Assembly (NCBI GenBank): GCA_944391115.1 | Contig: CALXSJ010000008.1 | Location: 62,001-126,000, forward strand | Length of the DNA stretch: 64,000 nucleotides | Source of the DNA: an uncultured Victivallales bacterium | Lineage (GTDB): Bacteria; Verrucomicrobiota; Lentisphaeria; Victivallales; UBA1829 | Direction of reading: 5' to 3' | Shown: positions 41,899 through 51,103 of the stretch, one piece after another | Layout: every line of letters starts with the position of its first letter | Numbering within the stretch: the stretch's first letter is position 1 | Position numbers and translations under genes: made by a program | Notes under the pieces: generated by a model | The model's database searches: none | Told to the model about the DNA's origin: nothing | Seen by the model: the letters and a program-made list of their open reading frames with translations, nothing else

Positions 41899-44175
41899 TC
41901 ACGCCCGGAGATCCGCTCCGCCGGAGGAGGTGACGACAAACGCCGGCGGCATTCCCTCCAGCATGATGTTGAAATGAAGGAAGATCTTATGGAACGCCTC
42001 GTCGGACTCCGGCGGAGAAAGTCCGATGAAAATGGCGGAAGCGTCCGTGGATTCCCGGCGCAGTACAAGGTAGTAGGGGTCTTCCGTTACCAGCACGCGG
42101 GTTTCCGCCTTGATTCTCGCGGATTCCACAAGATGTTCGAGTTCTCCGCGCTGTTCGTCCGCCTCCCGTTCCGTTTTCACCGCCCGCAGGATCCGCAGCG
42201 TCGTTCCCTGCCAGAGCGGATCGTTCACCAGAAGATTGGCAAGAATCAGCATCAGGGAGATGTTGTTGGTGCCGCGCCACCAGATGTCCACGCGTCCGCG
42301 CACGACGCGGCGCAGAAGACGGCGGTAGGGTTCGAAGTTGTGCATCATGACGCAGCTCATGTGCAGCGTCTGGATGATCCGGATGTTCCGGATGTTCCGG
42401 TCGATCCGGTCCTCGTTGTCCGGAAAGCCCATCATCACGATATTCGGCTTCAGCGGGCCGACCAGATGCGACTGCAGAAAGACGTAGAGCGCCTTGTCGA
42501 AATCCTTGCAGACCACAACCTCGGGGAAGACGCTGTAAATTTCGTGCCGTTCCAGAATTTCGGAAAGCCGCTTTTTATACTGGTCGCGCATGGCGAAGGC
42601 GTCCCGGTCCATTTGGCACTCGACGAACTGCACCATGGAAATGATGCCGCGGGCGGATTCCATCATGGTTGCGAAGCAGGGCATGTAAAACTGCTGTTCG
42701 GGGCGGCTGGAAAGAACCACCATTGTCGGACGCCAGTTTTTCGGATCCGGCGGCGTCTGCGCCAGTCTGTGCAGGTTCATGCGGATCCGCGAATAAAGAA
42801 ATCCTCTCCGCGCATCTCCGAAAGCGACCTTGTAACGTCTTCGTTTGATGTGGATGAACAGACCCCAGGCGATGATCAGTGCAACGGATGCTGCAAAAAC
42901 GTCAATGTAGAACGCCACCAGAATACAGGCGATGAATCCGTACATTGCAACCGACCAGTGAAAGAAACGGAACCGGGGCCGGAAGGAGGGATTGGCCCCG
43001 TAGGATTCCACAAATGCGGCAAGGTTCACCATCGCATACGTGAGCAGGAAACACATGGAGGCGATTTCCGCGACCATGTTCATGCCCGTGCTGATCCCGG
43101 TCGGACTCAGCCCTTCCAGGCCGCCCCAGAGCAGGACGGCGATTACAATTGCCAGAAGCACCAGTGTCGCCCTGCGCGGCTCGTTGTGCGCGCCGTGGCC
43201 TTTGGCCAGAGCGGAGAGCTGGGGAAAAATGCTGTCCTTGGCCAGCGCCTGCAGCACGCGCGGCGCACAGACGAACAGGCCCAGCGCGGTCGAGATCGTT
43301 GCGGCGATCACGCCGAGCGTAATCAGAAATCCGGTTCCGGACGGAGCATTCTCCACAATGACTTTGTAGGGATTCTGCATGAGTTCATCCCGGTGGAAGG
43401 CCGCGCCGTAGAGGAGAAATTCCAGCAGATAAAGCGTCCCGCCGAGCAGGATTGTGATGATGATGCCGCGCGGAATGGACTTGGAGGGGTCCTTCAGATC
43501 GCCGGACATGTTAACGCCGGCCATGATTCCGGTCACGGCGGGGAAAAACACGGCGAACAGTCTGCCGAACACGGCGCCTTTCACCGGTTCGAAGTTCGCC
43601 TGGAAAGTCGCCGGATCCAGATGCGGAACGGCTCCGGCATACATGGTCAGAATCCCGATCGCAAGCGCAAGGAAGATCAGAACCTGAAACTTCATGGCGA
43701 GGTCGGCTCCGGTGAAGGTGATCATGCCGAGAAGCACGCCGGTACCGAGCGCGATGAACAGATATCCCGGAGCCAGCGCCGGAAAATCGCTGCATACGGC
43801 TTCCGCAAAACCGAGAATGTTGAAGGGAATGGAGATCCCCTGTGCGAGAAACAGTGTCACGCCGATGGAGCCGCCGAATCCGGGACCCAGGGTCCGGGAA
43901 ATCAGAAAATAGACGCCGCCGCCTTTGACCGGAGTGTTGGAGGAAATGGCGGAAATGGAAAGCGCCGTCGCCATGACGATGCTGAGAGAGATTGCCAGAA
44001 TAATCAGCGAATACAGGATGCCGGCGCGTCCCGTGATGTAGTTGACGCGCAGGAACATGATCGCGCCGAGCATCGTCAGGATCGAGGGCAGGACAACTCC
44101 GTAAAACGTGCCGAAATTGTGCCCCGTGTCCACGGACGCGTTTTTTCTTTCCTGATTGTCCTGAATGGAACGCAT
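41899..44175 (-). CDS. Cation-chloride cotransporter-like permease (APC superfamily)
   Basis: The 758-residue protein has twelve or so membrane helices in residues 20-470. It begins with FGTFYGVVLPSILTMLGAIMFLRVNYITG, which is diagnostic of SLC12-type cation-chloride cotransporters. NTPVKGGGVYFLISRTLGPGFGGSIG and NMSGDLKDPSKSIPRG follow. A soluble C-terminal domain (about 480-758) is predicted, as in SLC12 proteins. The ion pair is unknown; a bacterial member may move K or Na with Cl, or amino acids. AGGAGAAC precedes the ATG. It is a single gene with its own promoter. Confidence 0.85.
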   Translation of the reverse strand: MRSIQDNQERKNASVDTGHNFGTFYGVVLPSILTMLGAIMFLRVNYITGRAGILYSLIILAISLSIVMATALSISAISSNTPVKGGGVYFLISRTLGPGFGGSIGVTLFLAQGISIPFNILGFAEAVCSDFPALAPGYLFIALGTGVLLGMITFTGADLAMKFQVLIFLALAIGILTMYAGAVPHLDPATFQANFEPVKGAVFGRLFAVFFPAVTGIMAGVNMSGDLKDPSKSIPRGIIITILLGGTLYLLEFLLYGAAFHRDELMQNPYKVIVENAPSGTGFLITLGVIAATISTALGLFVCAPRVLQALAKDSIFPQLSALAKGHGAHNEPRRATLVLLAIVIAVLLWGGLEGLSPTGISTGMNMVAEIASMCFLLTYAMVNLAAFVESYGANPSFRPRFRFFHWSVAMYGFIACILVAFYIDVFAASVALIIAWGLFIHIKRRRYKVAFGDARRGFLYSRIRMNLHRLAQTPPDPKNWRPTMVVLSSRPEQQFYMPCFATMMESARGIISMVQFVECQMDRDAFAMRDQYKKRLSEILERHEIYSVFPEVVVCKDFDKALYVFLQSHLVGPLKPNIVMMGFPDNEDRIDRNIRNIRIIQTLHMSCVMMHNFEPYRRLLRRVVRGRVDIWWRGTNNISLMLILANLLVNDPLWQGTTLRILRAVKTEREADEQRGELEHLVESARIKAETRVLVTEDPYYLVLRRESTDASAIFIGLSPPESDEAFHKIFLHFNIMLEGMPPAFVVTSSGGADLRA

Positions 44176-44218
44176 GCTGCTGTTCTCCTGCGGAAACGTG
44201 CCGCTGATTTGCCTTATT

Positions 44219-44246
44219 AATATAGCAGAAGATGCTCTTTTGTCAA
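44219..44246 (-). promoter_or_regulatory. Sigma70-type promoter of the cotransporter gene
   Basis: On the minus strand: -35 TTGACA (44246-44241), 16-base spacer, -10 TATATT (44224-44219). It is nearly identical in form to the rfb promoter. Confidence 0.65.
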
Positions 44247-44365
44247 GTCGCCCGCGGGAATTTTAATTACCGGAAACGAAGCATTGCGGATCTTCGGAGG
44301 TGTCTGAAGGGAGATGAGGAAGGGACGGGAAAAGGAGTTTTTATAATAAAAATTCCTGTTTTTTT
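44240..44365 (+). ncRNA. Candidate small RNA with its own promoter and terminator
   Basis: A possible promoter (-35 TTGTCA 44240-44245, 16 bases, -10 TTTAAT 44262-44267) overlaps the minus-strand promoter. It is followed by a purine-rich stretch of about 60 bases and the terminator at 44333-44365. No protein-coding gene ends here on this strand. The product would be about 90 bases. No similarity to a known RNA was seen. Confidence 0.35.
44333..44365 (+). terminator. Intrinsic terminator with no upstream gene on its strand
   Basis: A 10-bp stem (AGGAGTTTTT / AAAAATTCCT, one G-T pair, loop ATAAT) is followed by a seven-T run (44359-44365). Confidence 0.6.
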
Positions 44366-44485
44366 AAAAAGAGCGGGCAACTTTTATGATTCCCAACGGT
44401 CTGAAACAAAAAAAAGGGAAGGAAAAACGCGTGATGTTTATCTGAACAATCCAAAAAAAACAATGACTATTTTTAAGATTTATCT

Positions 44486-44514
44486 TTGAAAAGATGTTGC
44501 CGTTGTGCTATCTT
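44486..44514 (+). promoter_or_regulatory. Sigma70-type promoter of the S24-like gene
   Basis: The -35 is TTGAAA (44486-44491), the spacer is 17 bases, and the -10 is TATCTT (44509-44514). The leader is about 95 bases and contains a T10 run. Confidence 0.6.
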
Positions 44515-44616
44515 ACGAATACGGAAAAACATTTTTATCCTGGATTGAAACAAACGGGAAGTCAGAATTTTTTTTTTCTGAAAAATAGTCTGCGTGACAA
44601 ATGAAAGGGACATCAA

Positions 44617-45327
44617 ATGAAAGTCACTCCTGAAATCCTGGCGGCAATTGACGGCGCGATTGAGCATTACGGCAATATCACGCAGTTCGCCAAGCATCTG
44701 GGGATTGCCCACAGCACCATTCTTTTCTGGAAAAACGGCAAAACGGGCAATATCAGCGGACAGCTCTGGATCAACAAGCTCCGGCATGAACTCAAGCCGT
44801 TCATGCATGCAGCCTGCGCTCCGGACCGCTTCTCCGTCCGGGAGGATTCCATGCCTTATGCCTCCGAGCATTCGAAAGCCGGCAAAGCTCCTCTTGCGAC
44901 TTTCTCCCAGATTGCCGATTTCGATCCGACCATAGAATCCCCTGCCACTTTCGCCTCGAATCTGGGTGGGAAAAGCGTGATGTTCGCCCGCGAAGTGAAA
45001 CCCGGTTATTTTGCCCTCGAACTGGATGAAACCGCGAAGTGCGGCGATTTTCCGATCGGTTCGCTTCTGCTTGTCGCCAGCGGCGAGTATGCCAGAAACG
45101 GAGACACCGTTGTCGCCAAGCTCCGGGATTCCGGAGAGATTGTCATCCGGCATTATATCCGCGAGGAAAACCAGGTGAAACTCGCCGCCGTCAACGGAGA
45201 CGGAAAGACGTATGAATGGAACGCCAGGGAGAATTCCTCCTGCATCGTCTGGATGTATCCGGTCGTCGAAATCAATCTTGATCTTGCCGGGTTCCGCTGG
45301 GTCAAAGACCGGCTCATTGCGAAATAA
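44617..45327 (+). CDS. HTH/S24 (LexA-like) regulator without the peptidase residues
   Basis: The 236-residue protein has an N-terminal helix-turn-helix (residues 20-55, ITQFAKHLGIAHSTILFWKN) and a C-terminal S24/LexA-fold domain (about 118-225, GSLLLVASGEYARNGDTVVAKLRDSGEIVIR). In LexA and phage CI the catalytic Ser lies in GDSM and the Lys in TVKR. Here those positions read LDETAK (T139) and IVIRHY, so neither residue is present. It cannot self-cleave as LexA does and probably works as a stable repressor or signal-binding regulator. AAAGGGACATCAA precedes the ATG. A terminator follows the gene. Confidence 0.75.
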   Translation: MKVTPEILAAIDGAIEHYGNITQFAKHLGIAHSTILFWKNGKTGNISGQLWINKLRHELKPFMHAACAPDRFSVREDSMPYASEHSKAGKAPLATFSQIADFDPTIESPATFASNLGGKSVMFAREVKPGYFALELDETAKCGDFPIGSLLLVASGEYARNGDTVVAKLRDSGEIVIRHYIREENQVKLAAVNGDGKTYEWNARENSSCIVWMYPVVEINLDLAGFRWVKDRLIAK

Positions 45328-45348
45328 CGCGGTCAGCGTTTGCGGGAA

Positions 45349-45386
45349 AACCCTTCCGGCTGAAAAATTTGCCGGAAGGGTTTTTT
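45349..45386 (+). terminator. Intrinsic terminator of the S24-like gene
   Basis: A perfect 12-bp stem (AACCCTTCCGGC / GCCGGAAGGGTT) with a 10-base loop is followed by TTTTTT. It lies 21 bases after the stop. Confidence 0.85.
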
Positions 45387-45451
45387 CCTGTCCGGATGCT
45401 TTGGAGAAACAGATGCGCTGCCCGGGGAAATGATCCTCGTTTTTTCCGTTT

Positions 45452-46336
45452 TCAGCGGATCAGGGAAATCGTCTGGGTGAGCGTATGCGCCGCGCCGGGT
45501 TTCAGATTGACGATATCGTCGGCGCAGTTGGCCGCTTCGACGCAGACCATGACGTGATATTCATCGTCGCGGAACTCGCTGATGAGTTTGGATTTTTCGA
45601 TCCATGGATTCCAGACGACCGTTGCATGCGAACCTGATTTCTCCACCAGAATCCTTCTTTTGAGGACCGGGTCGATGATGGTGACCGCCGCGTCCGACGC
45701 ATAGATGTTGTCCGTTTCCGCCGTGAATCCGAAGTCGCCTTTGCAGAGACAGCCGGGAATATTGCCGCCGCCCGCCCGGTCGCAGTAGGTCGAGCCGCCG
45801 AGACCGGCGATGGTGACCTTTTCAATTTCCCCGACGGAAAAGTATGTGTGAAGCGCGCCGCCGAGCGCGAAGGGAGCGTCTCCGCGGTTGACCGTCGTAA
45901 GGCGCATGGAGAGTTTTGCGCCGAAATTGACTTCAAATTTCGCATCGAGGCGGTGCGGTTCCGTGACGGAAAGTTCAAACACGAGGGTATCCGAACCGTC
46001 GTCTTCCTTTTTTGCGGCGGTCATTTCCCAATACTGGATCCGCGCCACGCCGTGCATGGGCTTTCCCGCCGGGCCGAACCAGGGCCAGCAGACCGGAACG
46101 CCTCCGCGGATCGCCTTCGGCGGTTCATAGGCGCTGAGTTCCGAAACCATAATCAAATCCTTTTCCCCTTCGGGAACATAGGAGAGCACATGCGCACCGT
46201 AGGGAGATACCGCTCCTTTGCAGTAACGGTTCGAGACGAAGGCCGCCGGGAGCTGCGAGTCGCGCCACGTGCCGAATGTGATGCTTTCCGAGTTGAAGTT
46301 CCGTTTGAGTTCCGCGATCCGTTCCGCCGTATTCAT
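45452..46336 (-). CDS. D-hexose-6-phosphate mutarotase
   Basis: This 294-residue aldose-1-epimerase-fold protein resembles the YeaD/glucose-6-phosphate 1-epimerase group. Characteristic segments are IRGGVPVCWPWFGP, GALHTYFSVGEIEKVTIAGL and VWNPWIEKS. VMVCVEAANCADDIVNLKPG near the C-terminus supplies the catalytic Glu-containing strand. It interconverts anomers of hexose-6-phosphates. It is monocistronic, divergent from metH, and fits the sugar-centred metabolism seen here. AAAGGCGGAA lies upstream of the ATG. Confidence 0.85.
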   Translation of the reverse strand: MNTAERIAELKRNFNSESITFGTWRDSQLPAAFVSNRYCKGAVSPYGAHVLSYVPEGEKDLIMVSELSAYEPPKAIRGGVPVCWPWFGPAGKPMHGVARIQYWEMTAAKKEDDGSDTLVFELSVTEPHRLDAKFEVNFGAKLSMRLTTVNRGDAPFALGGALHTYFSVGEIEKVTIAGLGGSTYCDRAGGGNIPGCLCKGDFGFTAETDNIYASDAAVTIIDPVLKRRILVEKSGSHATVVWNPWIEKSKLISEFRDDEYHVMVCVEAANCADDIVNLKPGAAHTLTQTISLIR

Positions 46337-46476
46337 GTCTGTTTCCGCCTTTCTGTTGTGTGGTGTCTTCCGGAACTATGCCATAAATTGCGCCGAATTC
46401 AAGTCTTTTCCGCATTTCCGTCTGGAAAAACGCGCATGTGGCAATATAGTATCCGCCGAACCAGGGAAACAAAGAG

Positions 46477-49400
46477 ATGCAGCAGCGGGATTCAGCCATG
46501 AGAAAACATCAGAATATGGACCACCTTCACGCCGCGCTCCGCGAACGGATCCTGATCCTTGACGGAGCGATGGGGACAATGCTTCAGAAACAGGGCCTGA
46601 CCGAGAGCGATTTCCGGGGCACGCGCTTTCAATCCCTGGAAAAGGAGCTCAGGGGCAATAACGACGTGCTCTGCCTGACCTGCCCGGAAGCGGTTCTGAA
46701 GGTTCACAACGCCTATCTGGAGGCCGGTGCGGACATCATCGAAACAAACACCTTCAACTCCAACGCTGTCTCGCAGGCGGACTACGGGCTTCAGGATCTC
46801 GTCTATGAACTGAACAAGGCGGGGGCGCAGACCGCCAGACGGGCCGCCGACGCATGGACGGGGCAAACGCCGGAAAAACCGCGTTTCGTCGCGGGATCGA
46901 TCGGGCCGACGGGCCGGACCGCCTCGCTCTCCCCCGACGTGGCGAATCCCGCACTGCGCAACGTCACCTTCGACGAGCTCGCCGCGACATACCGGATCGC
47001 GGCCGCGGGCCTGATCGACGGCGGCGCGGACATCCTTCTCATTGAAACCGTTTTCGACACGCTGAACTGCAAGGCGGCGATTTACGGGATTGAATCGACA
47101 CTCCGGGAACGCGGCTTGCGCATGCCTGTCATGATCTCCGGAACGGTCAGCGACGCCAGCGGAAGAATGCTTGCCGGACAGAATGTCGAAGCCTTCCTGA
47201 TTTCCGTTTCGCACACGCCTGATCTTCTTTCCATCGGGTTCAACTGCGCGCTCGGCGCCTCCGAAATGCGCCCGCACATCGCGGAACTTGCCGCAAAGGC
47301 TCCCTTTTTTGTCAGCGCACACCCGAACGCGGGACTGCCCGATGAACTCGGACACTATTCGCAGACTCCTGAAATCATGGGCTCCATTCTCCGGGAGTTC
47401 GCCGAATCGCACCTTCTGAACATCGTCGGCGGCTGCTGCGGAACGACTCCCGCGCACATCAAGGCGATTGCCGAAGCCGTCCGGGGCATCCCCCCGCGCC
47501 GGATTCCGGAGGTGAAAAAGTATTTCCGTTTGAGCGGACTCGATCCGCTGGTCGTCACGGAGAACACCAACTTCGTGAACATCGGGGAGCGCACCAACGT
47601 CGCGGGTTCGAAAAAGTTCCTGAATCTCATCCGAAACGGCGATTACGAGGCGGCCGTGCATATCGCCCGCAGCCAGATCGAAAACGGCGCGCAGATCATC
47701 GACGTCAACATGGACGATGCGATGCTCGATTCTCCGGAGGCGATGAGGCAGTTTCTTCTTTCCATCAGCGCGGAACCCGACATCGCCCGCGTTCCGGTCA
47801 TGATCGACTCCTCGCGCTGGGAGGTGATCGAAGCGGGTCTGAAATGCGTGCAGGGCAAGTGCGCGGTCAATTCGATCAGCCTGAAGGAAGGCGAGGAGGC
47901 GTTTCTCGAAAAGGCGCGCGGCATCCGCCGCTACGGCGGCGCGGTGCTGGTCATGGCGTTCGACGAGAACGGACAGGCGGATACCCTCGCGCGCCGGATC
48001 GCGGTCTGCGAACGCTCGTTCCGTCTTCTCACGGAGAAGGCGAACTTTCCGCCGGAGGACATCATCTTCGACCCGAACGTCTTTGCCGTCGCGACCGGAA
48101 TGAAGGAGCACGACAACTACGCAAGGAATTTCATCGACGCGGTCGGAGCGATCCGCAAGGCCATGCCGCTGTGCAGGATCAGCGGCGGCGTCAGCAATGT
48201 TTCGTTCGCTTTCCGCGGCAACAACACCGTGCGCGAGGCGCTCCACAGCGTTTTTCTTTACCACGCGATCCGGAACGGCATGGACATGGGAATCGTCAAT
48301 CCCGGACAGCTCGCGATCTATGAGGAACTTCCCGCCGATCTGCGGGAAGCAGCCGAAGATGTCATTCTCAACCGCCGCCCCGACGCCGCCGAGAGACTGA
48401 TTGAAATCGCCGCACACTGTTCCGCGGACGCATCCGCACAGGCGAAAAGCGCATCTCCCGACTGGCGGAACGAACCCCTTCCCGCCAGGATCGCCCATGC
48501 GATGCTCAAGGGTGACGACGCCTTCATCGAAGCGGACATGGACGAGGCTCTCGGGGCGTTCGCCGATCCCGTGGACATCATTGAAGGCCCTCTGATGGCG
48601 GCGATGAAGCAGGTCGGAACGCTGTTCGGGGAGGGGAAGATGTTCCTTCCGCAGGTCGTGAAGAGCGCGCGCGTGATGAAGAAGGCCGTCGGAAAGCTCC
48701 TGCCCGTGATCGAGGCGCGCAAAGGCGCTTCCGGCGCGGCGTCCTCCAGCGGCACGATCGTCATTGCCACCGTGAAGGGCGACGTGCACGACATCGGGAA
48801 AAACATTGCAGGCGTGGTGCTTCAGTGCAACAACTACCGGATCGTCGATCTCGGCGTCATGGTGCCGATGCAGACCATTCTGGACGCGGCGGAAAAGGAG
48901 AAGGCCGATCTCATCGGGTTGAGCGGACTCATCACGCCTTCGCTTGACGAGATGGTCGCGATCGCAAAGGAAATGGAGCGCCGCGGCATGAAAATCCCGC
49001 TTCTCCTCGGCGGCGCGACAACATCCAGGGCGCATACGGCGCTCAAGGTCCAGCCCTGTTACAGCGGTCCCGTGGTTCATGCGTCCGACGCGTCGCAGGG
49101 AGTGCTTCTCGTCAATGCGCTGCTCAATCCGGAGACGCGCGGAGCCTTCCTTGAAAATCTGGAAGAGGAATATGCTGCGGTCCGCGCCGAAGCCGAGGAG
49201 AAACACGCCCCCCTGATGCCGCTCGCGGAGGCGCGCGCCAATGCCCTGCGCTCCGACTGGGAGACGATTCCGGATGAAGTTCCCGTTCATCCGGGAATCA
49301 CGGATTTCCCCGATGAAAAACCTGATGCGCTTCTGCCATACGTCGACTGGAAGATGTTCCTGAACACCTGGGAGCTCGAGCATGCGGATGCAGCCTCGCG

Positions 49401-50130
49401 CGAGGCGCTCCTGCGCGACGCCCGCGCCATGCTGGACGCCATGTGCAGCGGATCTCACCTGCGCTGCTCCGGTTCCGCCGGGCTCTATCCTGCCGCATCG
49501 GACGGGGATGATATTGAGATTTATTCCGATCCGTCATGCGGAGAATGTCTTGCGAAGCTTCCGATGCTCCGCCAGCAGTGGAAAAAGAGCGCGGGAAGCA
49601 ATCTCTCCCTCGCCGACTATCTGCCGCAGAAACGTTCCGGACGGCACGGATGGACCGGTGTTTTTGCCGTGACATGCGACGGCGCCGAAGCGCTGGCAGA
49701 GCAGTATGCCGGACAAAATGACGACTATTCCGCTCTGCTGGTCAAAACGCTTGCCGACCGTCTGGCGGAAGCGTTTGCCGAACGGTTGTTCGAGCGTGTG
49801 CGGCGTGAACTCTGGGGATATGAACGAATCGCGTCTCCGGATGGAAGGATTCGCGGCATCCGGCCTGCGCCGGGGTATCCCGCCGCGCCGGACCACCGTC
49901 TCAAGGCGGAGATTTTCCGTCTGCTCGGAGTGGAAAGGAAATTCGGAATGAAACTGACCGGGGCGTATATGATGCGTCCCGCCGCGTCGGTCTGCGGCAT
50001 GTATTTTTCTCATCCGGAAGCAAGATATTTTTCCATCGGAAGAATCGGAGATGACCAGCTTGCGGATTATGCGGCGCGCTCCGGCATGACACCCGGGGAA
50101 ACCACGCGGTTTCTCTCTTTTGTCAGATGA
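46477..50130 (+). CDS. metH: Methionine synthase, cobalamin-dependent
   Basis: This full-length MetH (1217 residues) moves methyl from methyltetrahydrofolate to homocysteine through cobalamin. It has all four modules. The homocysteine domain carries the zinc ligands GGCCGTTP near residue 318. The pterin-binding domain contains NIGERTNVAGSKKF and ends with SGGVSNVSFAFRGNN. The B12 domain has DVHDIGKNIAGVV near residue 770 for the histidine that ligates cobalt. The C-terminal AdoMet reactivation domain (about 930-1217) includes RPAPGYPAAPDH. The start at 46477 follows AGGGAAAC; an in-frame ATG at 46498 is possible. No cobalamin riboswitch is seen in the 140-base upstream spacer. Confidence 0.95.
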   Translation: MQQRDSAMRKHQNMDHLHAALRERILILDGAMGTMLQKQGLTESDFRGTRFQSLEKELRGNNDVLCLTCPEAVLKVHNAYLEAGADIIETNTFNSNAVSQADYGLQDLVYELNKAGAQTARRAADAWTGQTPEKPRFVAGSIGPTGRTASLSPDVANPALRNVTFDELAATYRIAAAGLIDGGADILLIETVFDTLNCKAAIYGIESTLRERGLRMPVMISGTVSDASGRMLAGQNVEAFLISVSHTPDLLSIGFNCALGASEMRPHIAELAAKAPFFVSAHPNAGLPDELGHYSQTPEIMGSILREFAESHLLNIVGGCCGTTPAHIKAIAEAVRGIPPRRIPEVKKYFRLSGLDPLVVTENTNFVNIGERTNVAGSKKFLNLIRNGDYEAAVHIARSQIENGAQIIDVNMDDAMLDSPEAMRQFLLSISAEPDIARVPVMIDSSRWEVIEAGLKCVQGKCAVNSISLKEGEEAFLEKARGIRRYGGAVLVMAFDENGQADTLARRIAVCERSFRLLTEKANFPPEDIIFDPNVFAVATGMKEHDNYARNFIDAVGAIRKAMPLCRISGGVSNVSFAFRGNNTVREALHSVFLYHAIRNGMDMGIVNPGQLAIYEELPADLREAAEDVILNRRPDAAERLIEIAAHCSADASAQAKSASPDWRNEPLPARIAHAMLKGDDAFIEADMDEALGAFADPVDIIEGPLMAAMKQVGTLFGEGKMFLPQVVKSARVMKKAVGKLLPVIEARKGASGAASSSGTIVIATVKGDVHDIGKNIAGVVLQCNNYRIVDLGVMVPMQTILDAAEKEKADLIGLSGLITPSLDEMVAIAKEMERRGMKIPLLLGGATTSRAHTALKVQPCYSGPVVHASDASQGVLLVNALLNPETRGAFLENLEEEYAAVRAEAEEKHAPLMPLAEARANALRSDWETIPDEVPVHPGITDFPDEKPDALLPYVDWKMFLNTWELEHADAASREALLRDARAMLDAMCSGSHLRCSGSAGLYPAASDGDDIEIYSDPSCGECLAKLPMLRQQWKKSAGSNLSLADYLPQKRSGRHGWTGVFAVTCDGAEALAEQYAGQNDDYSALLVKTLADRLAEAFAERLFERVRRELWGYERIASPDGRIRGIRPAPGYPAAPDHRLKAEIFRLLGVERKFGMKLTGAYMMRPAASVCGMYFSHPEARYFSIGRIGDDQLADYAARSGMTPGETTRFLSFVR

Positions 50131-50160
50131 AGCCTTCCGGGAGATCCCCGAAGTCCGGAT

Positions 50161-51084
50161 TCAGAAGTCGAATTCGAGCTGGGTGGTCCGGGGAGGGGAG
50201 GGCGGCGGGGAAGGCGGCGCACTTTTCTCCAGTTCGCGCAGAATGCTCCGGAGCTCCATTTCCGAGGCGAGTTCCTGAATTTTCGCATAATCCGGCGCCG
50301 TTCTGCGGAAGGTTTCCTCCGTGAGAGCCAGTCCCTCCGGGATGGTCTTATCCAGGAGAATCAGCTTCCGGTTCAGAAGCATGACGTCTGTGGAGGAGCG
50401 GATTTTCTCCCGGAGCGATTCACGCTTGATTTCGTCCGCGTGCGCGATCAGACCGTCGATCGAACCGAACTGGTTCAGAAGCGCGGCGGCGGTCTTGGGA
50501 CCGACTCCCTCGACGCCGGGGATATTGTCGGAACTGTCTCCGATCAGCGCGAGATAGTCAACGATTCCTTCCGGTTTTACGCCGAATTTCGCAACTGTTT
50601 CCGCAATGCCCCGCTTATGGAACCCTTTGGAATCGTGGTCGGGAACAAGCATCTCGACGCGGTCGTCGATCACCTGGGAGATGTCCTTGTCCGAGGAGAC
50701 GATCAGGACTTTGCGGTCGCGGAAGCGTTCCGCCGCCGCCGCGATCAGATCATCCGCTTCGGAGCCCTCCCATTCGACGATGTTCCAGCCGAAGGCCCGG
50801 ATCATTTCCCGGATGGCGTCAAGCTGACAGCGCAGATCATCCGGCATCGGCGGGCGGTTCGCCTTGTAGGCGGGCGCGAGCAGCATTCTCTGCGCCGGAC
50901 GGCCCTTGTCGAATACGAAGGCGCCGTCATAGCCTTCATACTCGTCCCGGAATTTCAGCAGGAGTTTCGTCATGGCGAACACCGCGTTTGTGGGCGTCCC
51001 CTGCGCGGTGGAGAGCCCGCGGATCGCGTAATACCCGCGGTAGATCTGGGAATACGAGTCGATCAGAAGCAGCGGTGCGGCCAT
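50161..51084 (-). CDS. Stand-alone 5'-3' exonuclease (FEN/ExoIX type)
   Basis: The 307-residue protein matches the N-terminal nuclease domain of DNA polymerase I. LLLIDSYSQIYRGYYAIRGL opens the metal site, and VFDKGRPAQR and EGSEADDLIAAAAE hold acidic ligands. ALIGDSSDNIPGVEGVGPKTAAALL is the helix-hairpin-helix DNA clamp. There is no polymerase part. A proline-rich tail ends in QLEFDF, which resembles a sliding-clamp binding motif. It would remove RNA primers or flaps. It is the last gene of a minus-strand run, 19 bases after gpmI. Confidence 0.9.
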   Translation of the reverse strand: MAAPLLLIDSYSQIYRGYYAIRGLSTAQGTPTNAVFAMTKLLLKFRDEYEGYDGAFVFDKGRPAQRMLLAPAYKANRPPMPDDLRCQLDAIREMIRAFGWNIVEWEGSEADDLIAAAAERFRDRKVLIVSSDKDISQVIDDRVEMLVPDHDSKGFHKRGIAETVAKFGVKPEGIVDYLALIGDSSDNIPGVEGVGPKTAAALLNQFGSIDGLIAHADEIKRESLREKIRSSTDVMLLNRKLILLDKTIPEGLALTEETFRRTAPDYAKIQELASEMELRSILRELEKSAPPSPPPSPPRTTQLEFDF

Positions 51085-51103
51085 GACGGAGTTTCCTTCC
51101 CTG

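Larger units (their letters stand above)
44176..44616. other. AT-rich spacer with promoters on both strands and an orphan terminator
   Basis: This 441-base gap contains the cotransporter promoter, a plus-strand promoter-terminator pair (44240-44365) that could make a small RNA, the promoter of the S24-type gene (44486-44514) and a T10 tract at 44568-44577. The open frame at 44232-44489 has no recognisable features and I do not call it. Confidence 0.5.

Noticed and set aside
41974-44220. 748-codon open frame opposite the cotransporter
   Set aside because: The opposite strand encodes a clear membrane transporter; this frame has no hydrophobic or domain pattern.
44232-44489. 85-codon frame in the spacer before the S24-type gene
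   Set aside because: It is A/T-rich, has no RBS, crosses the intrinsic terminator and has no recognisable domain.
46492-49458. 988-codon open frame antisense to metH
   Set aside because: It overlaps a certain gene, has no family motif, and long antisense frames are expected opposite high-GC coding sequence.
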